Below, piece after piece: positions 43,101-49,700 of a stretch of DNA of 64,000 nucleotides; position 1 is the stretch's first letter; every line of letters starts with the position of its first letter. The position numbers and the translations under genes were made by a program. The DNA lies in the NCBI GenBank assembly GCA_030770545.1, contig CM061109.1, positions 12,074,001-12,138,000 of the forward strand, written 5' to 3'. The stretch is from Macropodus opercularis. Lineage: Eukaryota > Chordata > Actinopteri > Anabantiformes > Osphronemidae. A model generated the notes under the pieces. That model was not told the DNA's origin, searched no databases, and saw nothing but the letters and a program-made list of their open reading frames with translations.

Positions 43101-44412
43101 GAAAAGGGAAATAAAGTAAACTGTTACAGGTACTGTAAGAGTATTTCAACTGGTTTCACAGTCAACCGAAGCAGAACTGACCAATCGTCACCATGTACAA
43201 GTGGAAGCACAGTATTAGACTGTACCTACATTCCTTTGTGGCTGCCGTGCAGACGCTGTAGTTTTTCTCTCCACTTCAACTACTCTGCAGACTCATCTAC
43301 ATGCCCTCAAGTGTCAGGCAAATTACAAGCCAAACATCTTGTAACTATGCACTGGGTTTAATTGAAACTTTTCCTGGAGCTGTTTCTAGCACTTGACTGG
43401 GATAACACACAGTACGGAACAGTTTAAGCGATTCTCATGCTTTTATATTTAATAATAACATGTCAGAAACAGCTGAAATACTGTGAACTGAACTCACCTG
43501 ATTGACAATACTTTTTGTCCCAGGTAATAAACATTCAGAGATGCCAGGATGGAGGGATGGAGGCTCTGGACAAGGGTTTGGAAGAGGAGAAGGGAAAAAC
43601 TCCCCTCCCTGACGATCACATCTGAAGGACATAGAGGAAGAGAGTAAATATTTAACTGTAGTTACCAATCATGTATAAGATCCAATAGTCATACTCAAAG
43701 GTACCAAGTATATCAAGATAAATATTTGGGCAAAGCTGCTACATCATGTCGCTGCTTCCTCAGGCACTTGTGTCCCATTTACAGGAAGGGCAGCCTAAAT
43801 AGAGCAGGTGAAAATAGCTCACGGACAGCGCTCAAGGTGCCACTGGGGCTACTGTTTTACTTGTTTTAGCTAAACGTTTGCATGTCCTGTTAATTCATTC
43901 AGTTGCACATAAGTCACAACATGAACTGAACGTACGGACGTCTGAAACGCAATGTCGCTTGAACAGCACTGTTCTCTGTAAACACGGCAATAACCGAGTT
44001 ACAGACTAACAGGTGCTTGATTCGATTCCAGGTCTTTAAAATGCTACATTGCACTGCACTGAACACTGTGTTTGGGTCAAGTCGATTATGTTTGCAAGTG
44101 CAAAGTACAGATTTCAAACTGAGTTGCGTCTCACTCCTGCAAATACAGAGAGTGTAGCTCACATGTTAAAAAGTCAGTGTTAATATTGATCCCATTAACA
44201 GACTGGTGCTATACTCCACAAAATGAGTCCTACCTGTTCCTCTTGCAGTGTGTAGTTCTCGTCTTCTGGCCATTTGGAGTCAGTGAAGGCGCTCGCTGTG
44301 AGATTGGGGCTGGGTTGGGAAAGACACTCACATTACCCTGGCCAATCTGACAAATCTCTGCTTTCTCTCGGAGGCTTCCAGAGGCGTGTATTTCTTCCAG
44401 CGCGTTATTCAT
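31043..44412 (-). CDS. grb14: Growth factor receptor-bound protein 14 (Grb14 adaptor), 14 coding exons
   Basis: Grb7/10/14-family cytoplasmic adaptor. In mammals Grb14 binds activated insulin receptor and inhibits its kinase through the BPS segment. Fourteen exons join with consistent phases to 526 codons from the ATG at 44412 (human is about 540). Approximate residues: N-terminal tail 1-101 with a degenerate proline motif ([11 protein letters not shown], 70-80), RA domain 102-190, PH domain 228-338, BPS 356-400 ([21 protein letters not shown]) and SH2 424-520. The SH2 phosphotyrosine arginine is present (FLLRDS, Arg452), and the protein ends CARITL. Runs such as [21 protein letters not shown] and [14 protein letters not shown] match GRB14 better than GRB10. 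It lies head-to-tail downstream of cobll1, as in human. The N-terminus is the uncertain part: exon 2 stays open upstream of this ATG, so a 5' coding exon is possible. Confidence 0.96.
31275..31368 (-). CDS. grb14: grb14 exon, SH2 core with FLLRDS
   Basis: Acceptor TTTTCAG and donor GTGAGT flank 94 bp encoding [20 protein letters not shown] and the KVKHFQILP strand. The Arg of FLLRDS is the canonical phosphotyrosine contact. Confidence 0.96.
31697..31784 (-). CDS. grb14: grb14 exon, SH2 start
   Basis: Acceptor CGTCAG, donor GTGAGC. It encodes [20 protein letters not shown], the start of the SH2 domain ([11 protein letters not shown]), ending in a split Gly codon. Confidence 0.95.
31869..31938 (-). 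CDS. grb14: grb14 exon, BPS-SH2 linker
   Basis: 70 bp with acceptor TCCCTCAG and donor GTTTGT. It encodes [19 protein letters not shown], aligning with the Ser-rich linker of GRB14 (HGSPTASSQSS). Confidence 0.9.
32105..32221 (-). CDS. grb14: grb14 exon, BPS insulin-receptor inhibitory segment
   Basis: 117 bp. It encodes [20 protein letters not shown] followed by [18 protein letters not shown], the BPS region that in mammals occupies the insulin-receptor kinase substrate groove. Donor GGGTGAGT. Confidence 0.96.
32222..33497 (-). other. grb14: grb14 intron
   Basis: 1.3-kb intron with no further exon-like frame. Around 33190-33208 there is a small palindrome (AAACCCC aac GGGGTTT). The rest is unique sequence. 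Confidence 0.8.
33498..33560 (-). CDS. grb14: grb14 exon, PH-BPS linker
   Basis: 63 bp. It encodes [20 protein letters not shown], matching GRB14 [14 protein letters not shown]. Acceptor TTTCAG, donor GTAAGA. Confidence 0.94.
33910..34005 (-). CDS. grb14: grb14 exon, PH domain C-terminal helix
   Basis: 96 bp with acceptor TCTCTCCAG at 34006-34007 and donor GTTGGC. It encodes [20 protein letters not shown] then [13 protein letters not shown] later AG at 33987-33988 breaks the reading frame with the preceding exon, so the upstream acceptor is preferred; its first seven residues replace PNKAGGP of human. Confidence 0.93.
34110..34220 (-). CDS. grb14: grb14 exon, PH domain middle
   Basis: 111 bp in phase 0. 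It encodes [20 protein letters not shown] then [15 protein letters not shown], diagnostic for GRB14 (EPRHLQF, HGAPTNYGFC). Acceptor TGTACAG, donor GTACTG. Confidence 0.96.
34985..35083. repeat. Inverted repeat within a grb14 intron
   Basis: The left arm CAGGTTGA...CTTTCCTTAGGTCAG and right arm CTGACCTAAGGAAAA...TCAACCTG are complementary: 13-14 paired bases at the inner stem and 8 at the outer, separated by an asymmetric bulge. The loop is about 50 nt. It could fold as a long hairpin in the grb14 transcript. No known family recognised. Confidence 0.7.
35259..35396 (-). CDS. grb14: grb14 exon, PH domain start
   Basis: 138 bp. It encodes [20 protein letters not shown] then [18 protein letters not shown] and NKGTSK. 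Acceptor AACACAG, donor GTCAGT. Confidence 0.96.
35535..35609 (-). CDS. grb14: grb14 exon between RA and PH
   Basis: 75 bp. It encodes [20 protein letters not shown] then SQLIE (human YFFPEHMVSFATETNG). The acceptor is TTGACAG rather than the nearer CCCAG, because only the former gives phase 0 and the conserved FFP residues. Confidence 0.93.
35712..35833 (-). CDS. grb14: grb14 exon, RA domain C-terminal half
   Basis: 122 bp. It encodes [13 protein letters not shown]... and [17 protein letters not shown], matching the conserved [14 protein letters not shown] of the Grb7/10/14 family. It starts with two bases that complete the split Glu codon. Confidence 0.95.
36863..37019 (-). CDS. grb14: grb14 exon, RA domain N-terminal half
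   Basis: 157 bp with acceptor TTTTGCAG and donor GTAGCA. It encodes [20 protein letters not shown] then [20 protein letters not shown] and [12 protein letters not shown]. The residues favour GRB14 over GRB10. Confidence 0.97.
37246..37320 (-). CDS. grb14: Possible alternative first coding exon of grb14
   Basis: An ATG at 37320 opens 25 codons ([20 protein letters not shown]...) that end exactly in phase 0 at a strong donor (GGGGTAAGT). They would join in frame to the RA exon 230 bp away, giving a roughly 450-residue Grb14 without the normal N-terminal tail. Upstream lies a GA/CT-rich, CpG-containing stretch (about 37380-37430) that could hold a promoter. Against it, an upstream out-of-frame ATG overlaps the start. 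Transcript data would be needed. Confidence 0.35.
37321..43497 (-). other. grb14: Large grb14 intron
   Basis: About 6.2 kb with no exon bearing family residues. It contains a CTGCTCTG minisatellite (41651-41680) and AT-rich unique DNA. The CT/CG-rich block at 37380-37430 may mark an internal promoter. Confidence 0.7.
41651..41680. repeat. 8-bp tandem repeat CTGCTCTG
   Basis: Nearly four perfect copies in the grb14 intron. Confidence 0.9.
43498..43621 (-). CDS. grb14: grb14 exon with proline-rich motif
   Basis: 124 bp, acceptor TCCTTCAG, donor GTGAGT. It encodes [20 protein letters not shown] then the segment ending TKSIVNQ. The family motif P(S/A)IPNPFPEL is recognisable but degenerate (IPNPF to LPNPC). 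The phases fit both neighbours. Confidence 0.88.
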
Positions 44413-44447
44413 ATCACTGTGTGGGGCAGCTAAATCCGAGGCATCAT
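44234..44447 (-). CDS. grb14: grb14 first recognised coding exon
   Basis: 214 bp between acceptor CTGCTCCAG and donor GTAGGA. The frame stays open through the whole exon. The first ATG (44412) begins [20 protein letters not shown], giving a 526-residue protein close to the usual length. The N-terminal tail is not conserved in this family, so homology does not settle the start. The two bases before the first full codon allow an upstream coding exon. Confidence 0.8.
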
Positions 44448-44555
44448 CTGGAGCAGAGAGAAGAGACGAGCTGTTGAACTGGCACTTACACGGAGCACAG
44501 CTAGAGCAGGCTGGCAGCTGGAGCTCCTCTGCTCACAACTCGGCAGCAGTGTGCT

Positions 44556-44556
44556 C

Positions 44557-44597
<41 letters not shown>
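44556..44597. repeat. (CA)n microsatellite
   Basis: About 20 CA units with two CG interruptions, about 110 bp upstream of the first coding grb14 exon. Confidence 0.95.
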
Positions 44598-45756
44598 GTC
44601 TTTCTGGCTCATCTGCTGCCCGTGAGGGTGCCTCAGTGGGGCAACATTCTATCCAACCATGATCCGTCTAACGAACATTTTCTCCATCTCGCCTCTGACA
44701 CAGTTGTGCATCTATTTGTTCAGACTTCTCAAGTATTTATTAGCATTGACGATTTTATTTCCCACCTTTTGTGTTCGGTACACAGTAACTCGCTTTGCAA
44801 CCTGGTAGGCAGGGAAACGTGCACACAGAACACAATGCGTCTCTTTACCTGAGTGCTGAGTGTTCTTTTGTCATGGACTTCGCACAGGGATCCAAATTGT
44901 ACTTTAAACTTGCACAAAGGAGGCAGCAACACAGATTGTTGTGCTGTGGGCCATGTCATTCAGAGACAGGTTCCGTGTGGGGGGTGGCCGGGATGATAAC
45001 GACTTTGTAAAAGGTAATGTGTAACAGAGTGTGACGGTATGACTCACTACGAGAGGCAAGCATATACACAATAACAGGCAGCATAGCATGCTACCCCATT
45101 ATATTATTCCAAGCATAACACATGTACTCTTGTGTTGGAGTAGTGGTCAAAGCAGTGGGGCTGATCTTGAGAGCAGAGAGCAGCAGGAGATGGGGACAAA
45201 TGCTTTAGCTGTGGATTCTGCATATGGCCAAAAAACAGCAGCATGGGGAGGTTAGAATTAACCCACAGCCTGTAAATGAGCTCATCCTTCATCTATTTAG
45301 TTTTCTAATGAGGCTTCACTGACTTCACATTTGCTACAACAGCAACGTTTGGGGTGGGGCTGCTTCAACGTACTTTCATGGGTTCTAAAGGTGCAACGCG
45401 CATCCTTTACAAGCTGCATTCACAGCGTGTCGTGAGTAAAACGTAAGCTGCCGTGTGTATGGACAGTCTGTCAGGCAGGTGTGACTGACAAATCCTATTA
45501 CATTCTTTGCAGCGTTGCAGTACAAACAAGCAGAACTATCCTGGAAAATTCCTCAATAGTAGAAGTATATTAGCTAATCTCTGTTTTCTTAATTTTGTAA
45601 TTATTTTATCTGTTAAATGTTTGCTTTCACTTCACTGCATCTAGAAATCTGATAAGCCACTTACTAACTTGTGGAACAAGTTAAGGAATCCATGAAATAA
45701 AAATGCCATTTGTTGAGTATGATACAAATAAACAGGACTTCTGCAGTTGGCCTCAC
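44598..45756 (-). other. grb14: Probable grb14 5' intron
   Basis: No coding signal. It lies between the first coding exon and the candidate 5' exon. Confidence 0.5.
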
Positions 45757-45850
45757 CTTATGCTTCTTTGAGCGTAGTTTCCATCTCACACCTTGAACCC
45801 TGGTCGTCATATCGCTGCTCCTGCGCATAATGGAACTCGCTATGTACTGT
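45757..45850 (-). promoter_or_regulatory. grb14: Candidate grb14 non-coding 5' exon/promoter region
   Basis: It ends at a strong donor (AAGGTGAGG). If spliced to 44447 it would carry a 29-codon upstream ORF starting at 45828 and ending TAG inside exon 2, before the main ATG. It lies only about 130 bp from the cobll1 poly(A) signal. The transcription start and left border are unknown. Confidence 0.3.
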
Positions 45851-45982
45851 ACACACCGGTGTTTTATGTCGCACTCTGTTATTACGTCATGTTGGATTCA
45901 GCCTGGGATCAAATTTCAGTTTGTGCTGAGAACAAAAAGCTTTGTTGAAGTAATAATAAAAGACAGCTGAACCGATAAAATC

Positions 45983-45988
45983 TTTATT
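45983..45988 (-). terminator. cobll1: cobll1 poly(A) signal
   Basis: AATAAA on the minus strand in the context AAATAAAGA. It lies 414 to 642 bp past the two candidate cobll1 stop codons and would end a 3' UTR of about that length. Confidence 0.6.
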
Positions 45989-46401
45989 TATAACAACACT
46001 GCTTGACAAGAACAATTGTACTGTAAATGTCTGTGAAGGTTCTCATTCATACATAAACTGTACAGTACACATTAATGTTGTTTTTGCAAATATTAAACTT
46101 GGGCTTAAATATAAATTTGACACATAGTCTAAAGAGCATGTAAGTACCACAGGCCAGACCTGGTCTGTCCTACAAATCCAGTATGACTTAGATAATACAT
46201 TTTCTCAGTAAATCCAATGATAATAATAAAAATAACACAACTCTGGAGATCAGTCTAATAATTTATCTAATGGTCCTGTTCATTTATAACAGCACTGCAT
46301 TAAATGCAAAATAGTTAAACAAAACAAAGGAGATATGTCATAAAATATGCAGCCAAGTATATTACTTAATGACGAGTAAGAAAATAAACCAAATACAAAC
46401 A

Positions 46402-46511
46402 TTAATTATCAAAACATGTCATTTTATGTACGCTGTTGGAGGCTACCAAAAGAGGTACAGTGAAACGAAGACGCTCCTGTCTCAGGGGGTGGAGGGAAGA
46501 ATAAGCTCCTC
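46402..46511 (-). CDS. cobll1: Alternative cobll1 terminal exon (ambiguous)
   Basis: A good acceptor (TTTTTCCAG) precedes this segment. Joined directly to the large exon it gives a nine-residue tail (EELILPSTP, stop). Joined through a shortened form of the 46713 exon (donor CAAGTGACG) it gives a 35-residue tail with LRQERLRFTVPLLV and a stop at 46402-46404. The latter has faint similarity to the LKRVTIP end of the COBLL1 WH2 domain, too weak to rely on. Confidence 0.3.
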
Positions 46512-46629
46512 CTGGAAAAACAAACATGCATGTGTTAAACATATATTACAGTACATACTGTAAAATACAAGTGAATGAAGGATTCTGCTCACAGTAGATT
46601 AGATATTATGTCAGGAATTAAAGGCACTG

Positions 46630-46713
46630 CTATGGGCTGTTCTCTCTGTCCTCCGTTCCCCTTAAAGATGGCGGTTTGCTCCCGTCACTTGCTGCCTCTC
46701 CGTCGTCACTGTC
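46630..46713 (-). CDS. cobll1: Candidate cobll1 last coding exon
   Basis: A T-rich tract and TTTAAAG acceptor lead into 28 codons in phase 0 with the large exon ([16 protein letters not shown]... ending TAG). The frame and acceptor fit, but the sequence is not like the WH2 end of COBLL1. Confidence 0.45.
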   Translation of the reverse strand, partial: DSDDGEAASDGSKPPSLRGTEDRENSP

Positions 46714-49700
46714 CTTTAAATGTTAAATGTAAAACAACAAAGAAGCACAAAGAAAATTAAGCTGTAGGTCTTTTAATGGCCATAAAGCAAGTTCATGCAG
46801 TTCAACTAAAGAATTTACTCTGATAGAAGTCAAACTTGAAAACGCTGTTATTTGTACACGGAGTCGACTATATGTACTTTGCAGACACATCAAAACACTG
46901 GACATCTCTTTTAATACCAGTGTGGAGGACATTCCTACTCAAGCATTATTAAACGAAAGTATTCGCTAAAAATATAAAAACTAGAGAAGTATGATTAATG
47001 TTTATTCAAAACGTAAGCTTGTTAATGACCTTATCAGAACTCACCTTGATGAGAGACAGTCCCTTCGACTCTGCGACTGGCGAGTGGCTTGGAAGTGGAG
47101 AGAACGGTGGTGAAACAGATGAGCGAGGTGACTTTGGCCCATAGGATAAGGAGTGGCTCCTTTTCACAGCGGAGGACACTGCCTGGGCAAAGCGGGAGGG
47201 GGTTGAAGGAGCATAAGGCCTTGGGGCAGCAAAGCTACGAAACTTTTCCAAGCTTAAGCCGGTGCTTGGCTCCTTACATGGCAGACTGCTCTGCCTTGTG
47301 AGTCGCACGTTGGCTACACTCTTGTCATCCCCTTTAGGGCTCAGCTGGACGTTGGTGACCCCTGTGGTCTCCTCCTGCCATTGCACAGGAGGTGGAGGAG
47401 GGGGCGGCAGCGCATCTCTCTCTGCGTTACCTTGGGCCTCCCTCAGGCTGGAGCCAGGACGTTTCTCCGCTGCCGAGGTTACGTAAAACCCAGGTATTTT
47501 TTTGTGCTGAGCCAAGCGGAAAGAACCAGGCTTGGGTTTAGTGGGCGGTGGAATTTTGAACTCTTTGACCTCTGCTGGCGAATCTGCTGGAGATGTCCTG
47601 TCAGTCGAGGACGCAATCTTGCCATTTTCTTTAGGTAACCCTGATGCTGACGAGCAAAGAGATTTGGGTTCAGGTATACTTCCATTAACAGTGTGTCGGT
47701 TAGCAGCAGTACTAGTCAGTACGTCTTCCCTGGGTATAGTCGAGTGCAGCTTGCTGTGCTCCTTCGAGGCCTCCGTCTGTTCCCTCTGTGCTGTGCTCTC
47801 CCCAAGTTGAAGAGAACCAACATTAAGTCCGTCTTCTGCTGCAGGAGGCGCCTCCAGTGTCAGTGCAACTTCAAAATACCTTAGTTTCTCTAGAGATTTC
47901 TGCGGGACGATGGTGTACGTCGTCATCCCCACCTTGGGGATGTAGTTCCTTGTCAGCTCGTCGGAAGGTTTGGGCTTTGGCTCAGAGTCTGTGGCATAAA
48001 TAGATGCTGTCTTTGTTGTGGCGGGGGCACTTGGTGCAGGCCCTTGGAATGATGAGGTCTCCGAGGTGTCGAGCGAGGCGTGTTTGAGATCCGGTGAGTG
48101 CAGCTCATCCGTCAAAGTGGCCATATCTTTCTTCCCTGCCGTATTCGCCGTAGAGGGAACACTGTCCACGTGTTGCTGCGGAGGTATAGCTGGTGTGAAA
48201 TGTGTTTGCACTTGAGCATCCGCTCCAGCGATGCACGACGTGCTGGTGGCAACTGGGTTTTCCCACCTGTCAGTTTGCTCCCAGAGGGTTTCAGTGTTTG
48301 CCTGAACAGAGGCCTGAGCTTCTGCATCCTGCATTACAGGCTTGAGGGGGCTGCAGGGAACAGTACTGGAATCACCTTCAGCCCTGTCAGCTGTAGACTG
48401 ATGGCTTAGATGTTTACTTAGACATGGACCAGTATCTGTGAGGACAACACATGTTTCCTGTGAGACAGGTCTGTTGACTTTAAACTTTTGATTCAGTACA
48501 TAATTGTGGGGGAGATGTGAACATAACGGTCTAAGCCAAGAGCAAACCCACTTGCATCTGCCACATCAGATGAGTCTGTGCCCGCAGTTGTCTTTGCATC
48601 GCCCAGAGCAGCAGAAGTATCCACTGTGTTCTGCAGTTCCCTGTATAAAATCAAGCAAACATGAATGATTGAAAGTACTGCTAATGCTCATTAAAGCCAG
48701 AAGTGGGGGGAAAAAGGCTTGTCTAGAGTTCGTACTTGCCATCTGAGGACAGATCATGAGACTGATCGTCCCCATTGCCCTCGACAGACGTCACGCTCAG
48801 TAACTCGGTGTCAGGGGATGGCGAACGCAGCGTCACAGCAGCTGACGTGCTGAGAGGGCTGAGCTCTCCCTGGGTCTCACTAGCAGTTGTAGACATTAGT
48901 GAGGGAGTCGTCTCCTCCTGCTCCATGATCTCCTCCAGTGTATTATCAGACGCAACCCCTGCGAGAAGAAATCACCATAGTCGTTTATGAACTTTCGCAA
49001 AACTGCAGTGTTGCAGTGTTAAATCAGCTCGAGGTTCTTCTTTTGCTCCACTTCACCACATTTTACATGTCGATCCCTCTTGTCTTGTTCTTAATTTAGC
49101 ACTTCAAGGAAACGCATCACAGAACCGCACAGAGCAAAAGGAATTTCAAGGCTCCTTCAGCGTCTGATCTCAAAAGCCACCGAGCTGCACTGGCCACACA
49201 GGAAGTGATCTATCTCTGTGAAGTCCGTGTGCAAACTCTAAGAGCGGAGGGAGGGCGGATATGTTATGTATACTAGAGTCTACAGACATTACACTTTCTA
49301 ACAAGACAAGATATGCTGTTGTTTACGGCACTTTTGAGATTTGGTTTATGACGATGCAACACAGTTAAAGAAAAGAGTAACATATTAAATATTGTGAAAT
49401 ATTCTTAGGTTTTGCTCTGTATACAGGACGGGTGGAGGTTTCCTCACAAAACAATACAATGAGGTTCACATGTGCCTACACAATTACAGGAAAGTATGTC
49501 AAAGCAAGTTAATTATACTCAAACCAAGCAAAAATACCAAAGAATTCAGCACAGACAGCAGCGAGGAATGTAGCAAAAACAAACCTGCCAGAAACCTTCA
49601 ACTGCATGAATACAAAGAATCCGAATAAGCAATAAAAATCAAGCAGGAGTAAATACAGCCCAGAGATGAAAAGAAGAACCAGCGCGGCACAAATAATTAT

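Noticed and set aside
44430..44612. Open frame with a CVCVCV run
   Set aside because: It is a translation of the CA microsatellite.
47089..48409. Several plus-strand open frames over the large cobll1 exon
   Set aside because: They are antisense shadows of a long coding exon.
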